DNA of 37,680 bases, taken from assembly GCA_019459285.1 (NCBI GenBank), contig JAIBEL010000024.1, forward strand, positions 1 to 37,680, in the 5' to 3' direction. The position numbers and the translations under genes are program-made. The stretch is from Rhizobium sp. GTDB taxonomy: Bacteria > Pseudomonadota > Gammaproteobacteria > Burkholderiales > Thiobacillaceae. Below the pieces are notes generated by a model that did no database searches, was not told the DNA's origin, and worked only from the letters and a program-made list of their open reading frames with translations. This document shows, in pieces, positions 19,044-26,756 of the stretch (its first letter is position 1; the number at the start of each line of letters is the position of its first letter).

Positions 19044-19112
19044 TCGTTAAAATGGAATTTGGATTCAGCCAGCCCCATTATCCATGCCGCCCATAGCGGC
19101 AACAAGGAAGCC

Positions 19113-20456
19113 ATGTTAGAAAATCTCAGCGGACGCCTCGCCGGCGTCGTCAAATCCCTGCGCGGGCAGGCCCGCATCACCGAGGCCAACGTACAGGACA
19201 CCCTGCGCCAGGTGCGTCTCGCCTTGCTCGAAGCCGACGTCGCGCTGCCTGTGGTCAAGGACTTCATCGAAGCGGTCAAGACCCGCGCGCTGGGCCAGGA
19301 AGTGCTCACCAGCCTGTCGCCTGGCCAGGCATTGATCGGGATTGTCCACGAGGAACTCACCCGCCTGATGGGCGGCGAGAACGCCGACCTGAACCTGGCC
19401 GCCACGCCACCGGCGGTGATTTTGATGGCCGGCCTGCAGGGTTCGGGCAAGACCACCACCAGCGGCAAGCTCGCGCTGCTGCTTAAAAACCGTAAGAAAA
19501 AAGTCCTGCTCGCCTCCGCCGACGTCTACCGACCCGCCGCCATCGACCAGTTGCGCCAGCTCGGCAAGCAGCTCGATGTCAGCTTTTTCGACGCTGGTGA
19601 CGAGCGCGACCCGCTGAAAATCGCGCGGGCCGCGCAGGATCACGCCCGCAAACAGTTTTATGACGTGCTGATCGTCGATACCGCCGGCCGCCTGGCGATC
19701 GACGAAGCGATGATGGCTGAAATCAAGGCGCTGCACGCCGCGGTCAATCCGGTCGAAACCCTGTTTGTCGTCGACGCCATGCAGGGCCAGGATGCGATCA
19801 ACGTCGCCAAGGCCTTCAACGAAGCGCTGCCGCTCACCGGCGTGGTGCTGACCAAGCTCGACGGCGACGCGCGCGGCGGGGCGGCGCTATCGGTGCGCCA
19901 CATTACGGGCAAGCCGCTCAAGTTCATCGGCGTCGGCGAAAAGCCCACCGGGCTGGAAGCCTTCCACCCCGAACGCATGGCGCAGCGCATCCTGGGCATG
20001 GGCGACGTGCTCTCGCTGATCGAACAGGCGCAAGGCTCGGTCGATCTGGCCGAAGCCAAGAAACTCGCCGACAAGGTCAAGAAGGGCAAGGACTTCGACC
20101 TCGAGGACTTCAAGGCGCAAATCCAGCAGATGCGCAAAATGGGCGGCCTCTCCGCACTCATGGACAAGCTCCCCGGCGCGGGACAGATGGCCATGCCCGC
20201 AGGCGCCGACGACAAGGCGATCAACCGGGTTGAAGGCATCATCAACAGCATGACCCCGCTGGAACGCCGCAAACCCGACATCATCAAGGCCTCGCGCAAG
20301 CGCCGCATTGCCGCCGGCGCGGGCGTCCAGGTGCAGGAGGTCAACAAACTGCTGAACCAGTTCGAACAAGCCCAGAAAATGATGAAAATGATGGGCAAAG
20401 GCGGGCTGGGCAAGATGATGCGCGGCATGAAAGGCATGCTGCCGGGAATGCGGTAA
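19113..20456 (+). CDS. ffh: Signal recognition particle protein Ffh
   Basis: Predicted 447 aa from the ATG at 19113, preceded by AAGGAAG. The frame is open to 19059, but MLENLSGRLAGVVKSLRGQ is the canonical start. The NG GTPase domain has P-loop GLQGSGKTTT (107-116), DTAGR and TKLDGDARGG. The M domain is methionine-rich, ending MMKMMGKGGLGKMMRGMKGM, and binds 4.5S RNA and signal sequences. Ffh guides inner-membrane proteins to FtsY and the translocon. A weak hairpin after the stop overlaps the rpsP promoter. Confidence 0.98.
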   Translation: MLENLSGRLAGVVKSLRGQARITEANVQDTLRQVRLALLEADVALPVVKDFIEAVKTRALGQEVLTSLSPGQALIGIVHEELTRLMGGENADLNLAATPPAVILMAGLQGSGKTTTSGKLALLLKNRKKKVLLASADVYRPAAIDQLRQLGKQLDVSFFDAGDERDPLKIARAAQDHARKQFYDVLIVDTAGRLAIDEAMMAEIKALHAAVNPVETLFVVDAMQGQDAINVAKAFNEALPLTGVVLTKLDGDARGGAALSVRHITGKPLKFIGVGEKPTGLEAFHPERMAQRILGMGDVLSLIEQAQGSVDLAEAKKLADKVKKGKDFDLEDFKAQIQQMRKMGGLSALMDKLPGAGQMAMPAGADDKAINRVEGIINSMTPLERRKPDIIKASRKRRIAAGAGVQVQEVNKLLNQFEQAQKMMKMMGKGGLGKMMRGMKGMLPGMR

Positions 20457-20466
20457 TTCCTCCCCA

Positions 20467-20495
20467 CTGGCAAGCTGGGGGATTTTGGGTATAAT
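20467..20495 (+). promoter_or_regulatory. rpsP operon promoter (sigma-70)
   Basis: A -35-like CTGGCA (20467-20472) and perfect -10 TATAAT (20490-20495) are separated by 17 bp, 34 bp upstream of the rpsP start. It would drive rpsP-rimM-trmD and perhaps rplS. The -35 lies within a weak GC hairpin (CCCCA/TGGGG) just after ffh. Confidence 0.7.
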
Positions 20496-20529
20496 TCGCG
20501 GTTTTCTCCGTTTACCGGTGGGTTGAATC

Positions 20530-20784
20530 ATGGTCGTTATTCGTCTTTCGCGCGGCGGCGCCAAAAACCGTCCTTTCTACAACGTGGTGGTGGCCGATTC
20601 GCGCTGCCGCCGTGATGGCCGCTTCATCGAGCGCGTCGGCTTCTACAACCCTGTCGCTGCTGAAGGCGCCGAAGCTGTCCGTCTGGATCAGGAGCGCATC
20701 GGCTATTGGGTGAGCAATGGCGCGCAGATGTCCGACACCGTCGCCCGTTTGGTCAAGCAGAACAAGTCCGCCGCTGCCGCCTGA
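20530..20784 (+). CDS. rpsP: 30S ribosomal protein S16
   Basis: Predicted 84 aa, full length. [25 protein letters not shown] is the canonical N-terminus (first residues [16 protein letters not shown]), then [17 protein letters not shown] and the typical [20 protein letters not shown]16 is a primary-assembly protein of the small subunit. It leads the conserved rpsP-rimM-trmD-rplS operon behind a TATAAT promoter. Confidence 0.98.
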   Translation: MVVIRLSRGGAKNRPFYNVVVADSRCRRDGRFIERVGFYNPVAAEGAEAVRLDQERIGYWVSNGAQMSDTVARLVKQNKSAAAA

Positions 20785-20785
20785 G

Positions 20786-21292
20786 TTGAATCAGGGCAGC
20801 GACTGGGTCGTGATGGGGCGTATCGCCGCCCCGTTCGGCATCAAGGGCTGGGTCAAGGTCCAGCCCTACAGCGAAGACCCGGACACGCTGATGGATTTTG
20901 AATCCTGGCGCGTCGGGCACGGCGAGCAGCAGATGCATTACACCGTCGAGACCATCCAGGACCACGGCAAAGCCCTGGTCGCCAAACTGGCTGGCATCGA
21001 CGACCGCGACGCGGCTTATGCCCTGCGCGGGCAGGAAATCTCGGTGGCGAAAAGCGCACTGCCGCCGCCGAAGGAAAACGAGTTTTACTGGTCGGACCTG
21101 ATCGGCCTGACCGTGGTCAACCGTGAAGGCATCGAGCTCGGCAAGATCGACAGCCTGATGGAAAGCGGGGCGAACGACCTGCTGGTCGTCAAAGGCGCGC
21201 GTGAGCATCTGATTCCCTTCGTTGCGGCCTTCGTCGGCAAGGTGGATCTGGCAGGCGGGACGATCGAGGTGGACTGGGGCGAAGACTACTGA
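20786..21292 (+). CDS. rimM: Ribosome maturation factor RimM
   Basis: Predicted 168 aa from a TTG at 20786, one base after the rpsP stop. GTG at 20810 or ATG at 20813 are alternatives, and none has a strong ribosome binding site. The N-terminal RimM domain starts [22 protein letters not shown], seen here as [15 protein letters not shown]. The C-terminal PRC barrel contains [30 protein letters not shown] and LIPFV, ending EVDWGEDY. RimM assists 16S 3'-domain processing and binds S19. Its stop overlaps the trmD ATG (TGATG). Confidence 0.95.
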   Translation: MNQGSDWVVMGRIAAPFGIKGWVKVQPYSEDPDTLMDFESWRVGHGEQQMHYTVETIQDHGKALVAKLAGIDDRDAAYALRGQEISVAKSALPPPKENEFYWSDLIGLTVVNREGIELGKIDSLMESGANDLLVVKGAREHLIPFVAAFVGKVDLAGGTIEVDWGEDY

Positions 21293-21990
21293 TGCGCTTC
21301 GATGCGGTCACGCTCTTCCCCGAGATGTTCGATGCCGTACTGGATTACGGCATCACGCGACGGGCGCTGGATCGCGGGCTGTACCGGTTCAAGACGTGGA
21401 ATCCGCGCGATTTCACCGACGATCCGCACCGCACGGTGGATGATCGCCCCTACGGTGGCGGACCCGGCATGTTGATGCTGGCCGAACCGCTGGATCGCGC
21501 ATTGAATGCTGTGCAGCATGAGCTGGCCGGCGAGAATTTGACATCCTGGGTGGTGCATTTTTCGCCCCGCGGCCGCCCGCTGGCGCACCAGCGGGTGATG
21601 GAACTGAAGGAAAAGCCCGCACTGGTTTTGCTGTGCGGGCGCTATGAAGGCATCGACGAGCGGCTGCTGAAACGCCGCGTGGACGAGGAAATCTCGCTCG
21701 GCGACTTCGTGCTGTCGGGCGGCGAGCTTCCCGCGCTGGCGCTGATGGATGCCCTCATCCGGCAACTGCCTGGCGCGCTGAACGACGCCGAATCGGCCAC
21801 ACAGGACTCGTTCAGCCACGGGCTGCTGGACTGTCCGCACTACACCCGGCCCGAGGTGTGGCAGGGCATGGCGGTGCCCGAGGTGCTGAAAAACGGCAAC
21901 CACGCGGCCATTGCAAAATGGCGGCACGAAGAAAGTCTGCGGCTGACTGCCGCACTGCGGCCCGACCTGCTGAAACAGGCGCAGAAGTAA
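21292..21990 (+). CDS. trmD: tRNA (guanine-N1)-methyltransferase TrmD
   Basis: Predicted 232 aa, slightly shorter than the E. coli enzyme. SPOUT trefoil-knot motifs are visible: YGGGPGMLM near residue 57, [12 protein letters not shown] near 110, and [20 protein letters not shown] near 134. It methylates G37 of tRNAs with SAM, preventing frameshifting. Translation is probably coupled to rimM by the 1-bp overlap. Two small hairpins follow in the gap before rplS. Confidence 0.97.
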   Translation: MRFDAVTLFPEMFDAVLDYGITRRALDRGLYRFKTWNPRDFTDDPHRTVDDRPYGGGPGMLMLAEPLDRALNAVQHELAGENLTSWVVHFSPRGRPLAHQRVMELKEKPALVLLCGRYEGIDERLLKRRVDEEISLGDFVLSGGELPALALMDALIRQLPGALNDAESATQDSFSHGLLDCPHYTRPEVWQGMAVPEVLKNGNHAAIAKWRHEESLRLTAALRPDLLKQAQK

Positions 21991-21999
21991 ACGGATTGA

Positions 22000-22022
22000 C
22001 CGGCTTGCCTAAGGCAGGCCGG
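22000..22022 (+). terminator. Hairpin in the trmD-rplS gap
   Basis: CCGGCTTGCC (22000-22009) pairs with GGCAGGCCGG (22013-22022) over ten pairs including one G-U, with a 3-nt loop. No U run follows. A second hairpin, CACCC/GGGTG around GCCA, lies at 22082-22095, upstream of the rplS AAGGA site. Attenuation, processing or an L19 leader are all possible. Confidence 0.45.
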
Positions 22023-22125
22023 AAATGAGCGGCGCTGGGGTTAAATCAAACACCAGGGCCAATGTGAAACGGCGTGACGTCCACCCGCCAGGGTGCACCT
22101 CTCCCGCCAGATGTAAGGAAACATC

Positions 22126-22509
22126 ATGAACATCATCGAACAACTCGAACAGGAAGAAATCGCCCGTCTGGGTAAAACCCTTCCAGCCTTCGCCCCCGGC
22201 GACACCGTCGTCGTCCAGGTGAAAGTGAAGGAAGGCAACCGCGAACGTCTGCAGGCTTACGAAGGCGTCGTCATCGCCAAGCGCAACCGTGGCCTCAACT
22301 CCGCCTTCACCGTGCGCAAGATCTCCGCCGGCGAAGGGGTCGAGCGCACCTTCCAGACCTACTCGCCGCTGGTCGCCAGCGTCGAGGTCAAGCGCCGCGG
22401 CGACGTTCGTCGCGCCAAGCTGTACTACCTGCGCGAGCGCTCCGGCAAGTCTGCCCGCATCAAGGAAAAGCTGCCCGCCCGCAAGGCTGCGGCCACAGCT
22501 GCGGAATAA
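22126..22509 (+). CDS. rplS: 50S ribosomal protein L19
   Basis: Predicted 127 aa with AAGGA upstream. Family features: [15 protein letters not shown] near residue 19, [16 protein letters not shown] near 43, [16 protein letters not shown] and the C-terminal [18 protein letters not shown]. An Ala/Lys-rich extension ends the protein. L19 sits at the 30S-50S interface. It closes the rpsP operon, 135 bp after trmD, and is followed by a strong terminator. Confidence 0.98.
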   Translation: MNIIEQLEQEEIARLGKTLPAFAPGDTVVVQVKVKEGNRERLQAYEGVVIAKRNRGLNSAFTVRKISAGEGVERTFQTYSPLVASVEVKRRGDVRRAKLYYLRERSGKSARIKEKLPARKAAATAAE

Positions 22510-22526
22510 GCCATTTCCCTGCTGCC

Positions 22527-22560
22527 CAACAACGCCCGCATCATGCGGGCGTTGTTGTTT
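22527..22560 (+). terminator. Rho-independent terminator of the rpsP-rplS operon
   Basis: A perfect 14-bp inverted repeat (22527-22540 with 22544-22557) around a TCA loop is followed by TTT. It lies 17 bp after the rplS stop. It is partly symmetric and could also act on leftward RNA, but no leftward gene ends here. Confidence 0.92.
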
Positions 22561-22597
22561 GCCCCCGGGCAGATTGGTCTGTTTCACTACCCGCACG

Positions 22598-22765
22598 CCC
22601 CCCATCGACGACGTCGCACACAGGGAAGTCAGCCGCCACGACCAGCCCCACGAACGGGTGGGCCGCCTGTTCGCCTGGGCCGAAGCCGAATCACAGGAAA
22701 TGGCTTTCCTGCCCTATGTAGATGCCCGGCATCATGATTTTTTGCCGGACGAATTATTAAAGGAG
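22598..22765 (+). pseudogene. Possible gene remnant without a start codon
   Basis: Between the rplS terminator and the gene at 22770, one frame reads IDDVAHREVSRHDQPH, then VGRLFAWAEAESQEMAFL and so on for about 50 codons. It has soluble-protein-like composition and mostly G/C third positions in its first part. It has no usable start in frame. A frame starting at ATG 22543 would join it by one base shift at the C-run near 22599-22605, but that ATG lies inside the rplS terminator hairpin. I do not recognise the protein. It could be a decayed gene or chance. Confidence 0.25.
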
Positions 22766-22769
22766 CCCT

Positions 22770-22988
22770 ATGCCCGCCCCTTCAGACTGTACAACCGAAG
22801 ACCATTGCCTCGGCTGCGTGTTCTACCCACCCAACCTGTCGGTGCAGGCTTATTCCGAAGCGGACTGGGTCATGTTGCAGGCACGTTCATGTGCGTTTGA
22901 ATATGTCCCGGGCACGCCAGATTGCCAAGCCACGCGCAAGACAAGCTGCAGTCTGGTCGACCTTGCTGCCGCCCGTCCATCCCCCTGA
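22770..22988 (+). CDS. Small Cys-containing protein, unknown function
   Basis: Predicted 72 aa with a strong AAGGAG four to five bases upstream, which is the main support for a real gene. It has six cysteines, including CTTEDHCLGC near the N-terminus and SC, DC and SC pairs later. No signal peptide or membrane segment is visible. The cysteine spacing could bind a metal, but I recognise no family. It sits alone between the rplS terminator and the ogt promoter. Its frame overlaps the tail of the open frame described at 22598-22765. Confidence 0.55.
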   Translation: MPAPSDCTTEDHCLGCVFYPPNLSVQAYSEADWVMLQARSCAFEYVPGTPDCQATRKTSCSLVDLAAARPSP

Positions 22989-23025
22989 AAGCCGAAGATA
23001 ATCGCGTTCGCAGCGTGATGCGGTC

Positions 23026-23054
23026 CTGACAGGCTGCGTCTCGCCGCTTAGAAT
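23026..23054 (+). promoter_or_regulatory. ogt promoter, possibly giving a leaderless mRNA
   Basis: CTGACA (23026-23031, 5/6 to consensus) and TAGAAT (23049-23054, 5/6) are separated by 17 bp. Only six bases separate the -10 from the ogt ATG at 23061, so the normal start point would fall on or next to the A of the start codon. No ribosome binding site precedes the ATG. Confidence 0.6.
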
Positions 23055-23060
23055 GCAGCC

Positions 23061-23531
23061 ATGCTTGCGTATGACGCCATCCTACCCGCCCCGATGTGCC
23101 GCCTCGGTGCCTGCTTCACCGGCGAGGTGCTGACACGGCTGGATTTTCTGCCCATCGAGACGCCCCTCTCCGACCGGCCGGACGCCCGCGCCCACCAACT
23201 GAGCCGCGAACTCGATGCCTATTGGGGCAATCCCGCTCATGCCTTCGCCCTGTCCTGCACACCGTTGGGTACCCCATTTCAGTTACGTGTATGGCATGCG
23301 CTGATGGCGATTCCGCTCGGACGACCGACAACCTACGGCGCCTTGGCCAAACAGCTCGGCACGGCCGCGCGTGCGGTGGGGCAGGCCTGCGGATCCAATC
23401 CCTTGCCCATCCTCATTCCCTGCCATCGCGTCGTGGCGGCCAGCGGACTCGGAGGGTTCATGCACGCATCGAGCGGCGCGCCGCTCGACGTGAAAACCTG
23501 GCTGCTGGCACATGAGCGACGCCCTGATTGA
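23061..23531 (+). CDS. ogt: Methylated-DNA--protein-cysteine methyltransferase
   Basis: Predicted 156 aa, the length of small Ogt proteins. The active-site motif PCHRV is at residues 120-124 with acceptor C121. The helix-turn-helix part (TPFQLRVWHALMAIPLG, TTYGALAKQLG, RAVGQACGSNPLPILI) precedes it. It removes methyl groups from O6-methylguanine in a suicide reaction. There is no AraC-like Ada domain. The 3' end overlaps xerD by 20 bp. The upstream promoter lies so close that translation may be leaderless. Confidence 0.94.
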   Translation: MLAYDAILPAPMCRLGACFTGEVLTRLDFLPIETPLSDRPDARAHQLSRELDAYWGNPAHAFALSCTPLGTPFQLRVWHALMAIPLGRPTTYGALAKQLGTAARAVGQACGSNPLPILIPCHRVVAASGLGGFMHASSGAPLDVKTWLLAHERRPD

Positions 23532-24402
23532 CCGGTTTTGCGATCACCTGTGGCTGGAAGACGGGCTGACCGACCTCACGCTGGCGGCTTATCGGCGCGA
23601 CCTGAAAACCTTCGCTGCCTGGTTGGAAAAGGAACGGGCACGCAGCCTGGATACGGTCGTTTCGGGTGATCTCGAAGCTTACCTGGCGTGGCGCTTCGCC
23701 CACCGCAGCCAGCCCAGCAGCGCGGCACGCTACAGTTCGGCACTGAAACGCTTTTACCGTTATCTGCTGCGTGAAAACCTGATCGCCAGCGATCCCACGC
23801 TCAATCTGGACCGTCCCAAACTGCCGCGCGCGCTGCCCAAGACATTGACCGAAACGGATGTCGAACGCCTGCTCAACAGTGCCGATTCTGACACGGCCCT
23901 GGGCCTGCGCGACCGCGCGATGCTGGAAACGCTGTATGCCACCGGTTTGCGGGTCTCAGAACTCGTGGGACTGAAATTGACCGCGCTCAATCTCAACGAC
24001 GGTGTGCTGCGCGTCACCGGCAAAGGCAACAAGGACCGGCTGGTACCGCTGGGCGAAGAATCGGTGCAGTGGCTGCGGCGCTATATGGCGGAAGCCCGCC
24101 CCCCGTTGCTGGAAAAGCGTCTTTCCGACGCCGTATTCGTCACTGCGCGCGGCGAAGGCATGACGCGCCAGGCATTCTGGCATCTCATCAAGCGCCACGC
24201 ACTGGCCGCCGGAATCATCCGTCCGCTGTCACCGCACACGTTGCGTCATGCCTTTGCCACCCACTTGCTGAATCATGGTGCCGACCTGCGGGTCGTCCAG
24301 ATGCTGCTCGGGCACAGCGACATTTCCACTACGCAGATCTACACCCATGTCGCACGCGAGCGGCTGAAGCAGTTGCACGCACAACACCACCCGCGCGGCT
24401 GA
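23512..24402 (+). CDS. xerD: Site-specific tyrosine recombinase XerD
   Basis: Predicted 296 aa, typical XerD length. It has an N-terminal SAM-like core-binding domain (residues 1-90) and a C-terminal catalytic domain. All catalytic residues are visible: R147 in TGLRVSEL, K171 in GKGNKDRLVPL, H242 and R245 in HTLRHAFATHLL, H268 in LGHSDISTTQ, and nucleophile Y277 in IYTHV. It resolves chromosome dimers with XerC at dif under FtsK control. It overlaps ogt and stops 3 bp from the convergent deacylase gene. Confidence 0.96.
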   Translation: MSDALIDRFCDHLWLEDGLTDLTLAAYRRDLKTFAAWLEKERARSLDTVVSGDLEAYLAWRFAHRSQPSSAARYSSALKRFYRYLLRENLIASDPTLNLDRPKLPRALPKTLTETDVERLLNSADSDTALGLRDRAMLETLYATGLRVSELVGLKLTALNLNDGVLRVTGKGNKDRLVPLGEESVQWLRRYMAEARPPLLEKRLSDAVFVTARGEGMTRQAFWHLIKRHALAAGIIRPLSPHTLRHAFATHLLNHGADLRVVQMLLGHSDISTTQIYTHVARERLKQLHAQHHPRG

Positions 24403-24405
24403 ATG

Positions 24406-25362
24406 TCACACGCGCGCACTCGGCTTTGCCAGATAGAACCATTCCTGGCCAGGCTGCGCATTGGGGTTGGGAAACACGATGTAACCTTCACGATCAGCCG
24501 CCACTGGCGTCCCGTCGTGACGCGTGCCGAGGATTTCGCCGGCATGCACGCGATCGAAGCTGGCCCAGTCGCGAACGAATTGATCGTCGGCATGGCCGCG
24601 ATCGACGACCTGGTACAGGCGTAGCGCCTCGGTGTCGGCCACGGCCGCCGGCTTGGCCGATGCCGACAGCTCCAGATGCGCCAGCGTATTGCGGATGGCG
24701 CGATAAGCCACCTGAGGCGCGGCAGGATCGTCATGCTGTCCGCATTCAAGGGTGAGCGCGATACCGCCCTGCGCCCGCATATATTCGGTGGTGCCCACGC
24801 CGTAATGCACGTCGGCCTCGCGTGCCGACACGCCGGCCTTCAGGCGACGCGCGACACCTGAGGCATAGGTATCGAGCCAGCCGTCGACGAAGCGGCGCAC
24901 GCCCAGTCGCAACGCCAGCGCGGTTTCCTCCTGCGAACGTGCAAACGGCTCCAGCAAGCCCTGATTGTCTTCCGGCCCCAACATGGCGAAAGGCTCGCCC
25001 GCGGTGTGAAACGAATGCAGATCGAGCAGCGCGTCATGCTGTGCCAGCAACGGGCACAGCCAGTTGGCAATGCGATCCTCAAACTCGACCGGGGTTTCAG
25101 TGGGCACGAGATTGCGGTTGAGATTGCGGTCCCCCATGCGTTGATGGCGTGCATAGGCCAACGGGTTGGTGACCGGCACGAAGGTCACGCTTCCAGCCAC
25201 GATGTCCAGTTGTCCGGACTCGATCTCGGCAATTACGCGACGGATCGCCTGTGTCCCGCAAGTTTCGTTGCCGTGCACCGCACCCAGCACGATGAGGCGC
25301 GTTCCCGGCCCCAGACCGCTGAACGACACGGATTGGAAATGCAACGATTCAAGCATATTCAT
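24406..25362 (-). CDS. M14-family succinylglutamate desuccinylase/aspartoacylase-like protein
   Basis: Predicted 318 aa from the ATG at 25362, which overlaps the upstream tauE-like stop as ATGA. The frame is open further back to 25518, but that would overlap most of the start of the neighbour. The zinc site of the AstE/AspA (M14) family is visible: GAVHGNETCG (H..E) near residue 28, NLNRN with the preceding RMGDR, and LLDLHSFHTAGEP near 115. A possible catalytic Glu lies in ALTLECGQHDD. It probably hydrolyses an N-acyl amino acid or amide, but the substrate is unknown. Confidence 0.9.
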   Translation of the reverse strand: MNMLESLHFQSVSFSGLGPGTRLIVLGAVHGNETCGTQAIRRVIAEIESGQLDIVAGSVTFVPVTNPLAYARHQRMGDRNLNRNLVPTETPVEFEDRIANWLCPLLAQHDALLDLHSFHTAGEPFAMLGPEDNQGLLEPFARSQEETALALRLGVRRFVDGWLDTYASGVARRLKAGVSAREADVHYGVGTTEYMRAQGGIALTLECGQHDDPAAPQVAYRAIRNTLAHLELSASAKPAAVADTEALRLYQVVDRGHADDQFVRDWASFDRVHAGEILGTRHDGTPVAADREGYIVFPNPNAQPGQEWFYLAKPSARV

Positions 25363-26096
25363 GCATGCAAGGCCTTGAATAAAAGCGACACGCTCGACAC
25401 CACCAGCAATACACCGACCAGGCGCGTCATCAGCGATGGGCTCAACCCGACATGCGCGCGCCCACCCAGATAGAGTCCCCCCAGCATGAGCGGCAGCGCG
25501 GCGAAATAGGCAGTCCACACCTTGGCGCTCATCAGCAGCCCGACTATCAGGAAACTGACGATGCGGGACATGCCATCCGCAAAGAATAGTGCAGAAAACG
25601 TCGCTCGCAGATCGCCTTTGTCGCGGATGCGGTGGGTCAGGTAAATGACATAGGGAGGTCCGCCAGTGCCGAACAACGCGCCCACCGTCCCCCCCGTCAG
25701 CGCGGCCGGCACGGCCCAGCCGCGCGCGAGCAGCTTATCGCCACGGATATTGAATACACTGCGTACCGCAAAGACGAAGACAAACCCGCCCAGCGCAATC
25801 ATCACGGGACCGGATGGCAAATTGACCAGGAGACTGGTTCCCAGCGCCACGCCGAGGATGCTGAATGGAATCAGCACACCGATCTCGCTCCATTTCACAC
25901 GCCCGAAATTGAAGCTACCCATTACCATCGAAGCGGTGAAATCCAGCAGCAGGGCCAGTGGGACCACGAATTTCAACGGAAAAATCAGCGCCAGCAAAGG
26001 CACTGAGATCAGCCCCGACCCAAAGCCGGTGATGCCACGGATGAAATACGCCACCAGCAGGATGACCGCCATGATGGCGATCTGCTCAACGCTCAC
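25359..26096 (-). CDS. TauE/SafE family membrane permease
   Basis: Predicted 245 aa from a GTG at 26096 that overlaps the folB stop as GTGA. About eight hydrophobic segments are present, with the family features RGITGFGSGLISVPLLALIFP in the first part (RGITGFGSGLISVPLLAL) and GALFGTGGPPYVIYLTHR near residue 140. Members export or import sulfur- or carbon-containing organic anions across the inner membrane; the substrate here is unknown. It is coupled on both sides by 4-bp overlaps, to folB and to the M14 gene. Confidence 0.9.
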   Translation of the reverse strand: MSVEQIAIMAVILLVAYFIRGITGFGSGLISVPLLALIFPLKFVVPLALLLDFTASMVMGSFNFGRVKWSEIGVLIPFSILGVALGTSLLVNLPSGPVMIALGGFVFVFAVRSVFNIRGDKLLARGWAVPAALTGGTVGALFGTGGPPYVIYLTHRIRDKGDLRATFSALFFADGMSRIVSFLIVGLLMSAKVWTAYFAALPLMLGGLYLGGRAHVGLSPSLMTRLVGVLLVVSSVSLLFKALHA

Positions 26097-26455
26097 AGAC
26101 GCGTGCCGCGCTCAATGGTGATGCCGAGCTCCTTGATGCCCGGCACGATGGCGAACTTGGTTACCGACACCTTCACCCACGGCGCGCCGAATTCGCCATG
26201 GATAATCGCCGCCACATGCTCGGCGACCGACTCGACCAGTGTGATCGGTTGCGGTGCATTGTGCAGGTAGTCTTTCACCCGCACGGCCACCGCCCCATAG
26301 TCGATGGTGTCGGCCACGTTGTCGGTCCCGCTGGCCTTGCTGTCGGGCAAGCCGATTTCCAGATCGAGTCGAACCGGCTGCGGAACTTTGCGTTCCCACT
26401 CGTATATGCCGATAATCAACTCGAGACGAAAGTCCCGCAAAAATAGAATATCCAT
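26093..26455 (-). CDS. folB: Dihydroneopterin aldolase
   Basis: Predicted 120 aa from the ATG at 26455 (MDILFLRDF), the usual FolB opening. An ATG four codons earlier (26467) is also open, and neither has a clear ribosome binding site. Family residues: LIIGIYEWERKVPQPVRLDLEIG with the conserved Glu in YEWERK, DTIDYGAVAVRVKDYL, and TLVESVAEHVAAII. It converts dihydroneopterin to hydroxymethyl-dihydropterin in folate synthesis. It diverges from plsY, a common pairing, but here the shared upstream region holds a 267-bp inverted-repeat element. Confidence 0.95.
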   Translation of the reverse strand: MDILFLRDFRLELIIGIYEWERKVPQPVRLDLEIGLPDSKASGTDNVADTIDYGAVAVRVKDYLHNAPQPITLVESVAEHVAAIIHGEFGAPWVKVSVTKFAIVPGIKELGITIERGTRL

Positions 26456-26520
26456 TGTCTTGATCATCCACGGCGGCGCTCACCAACAAGCCCGCCCAAA
26501 ACCCGCTATTTTACTGACTC

Positions 26521-26551
26521 AGGGCTCGTTAATGGATAAATTGGGCATACG
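26521..26551 (+). repeat. Left terminal inverted repeat (31 bp)
   Basis: It begins AGGGCTCGTTAATGG and ends GGGCATACG. It is an exact reverse complement of 26757-26787. It starts 65 bp upstream of the folB ATG, so it probably borders or displaces the folB promoter. Confidence 0.95.
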
Positions 26552-26756
26552 TTGCTGCGTATTCGGGATGGATGCAAGGCGCGAGACACGGCGAATGGTC
26601 ATTCCATTCGCAAGCCTTGCAACGCAGCAGACGCCCGAATACGCTGCAACCTTCGGGCTGGGGGCTCTTTGGGGGCATTCCTGCGTTGCAAGTCGCTTGT
26701 TGTGAATGACACAATCGCGCGTCTTGCGTCTTGGCCTGCACCCAAAGAGCCCCCCG

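Noticed and set aside
22543..22737. 64-codon frame starting inside the rplS terminator
   Set aside because: The start codon lies in the terminator hairpin and the second half is low-complexity Arg/Pro; at most part of a remnant.
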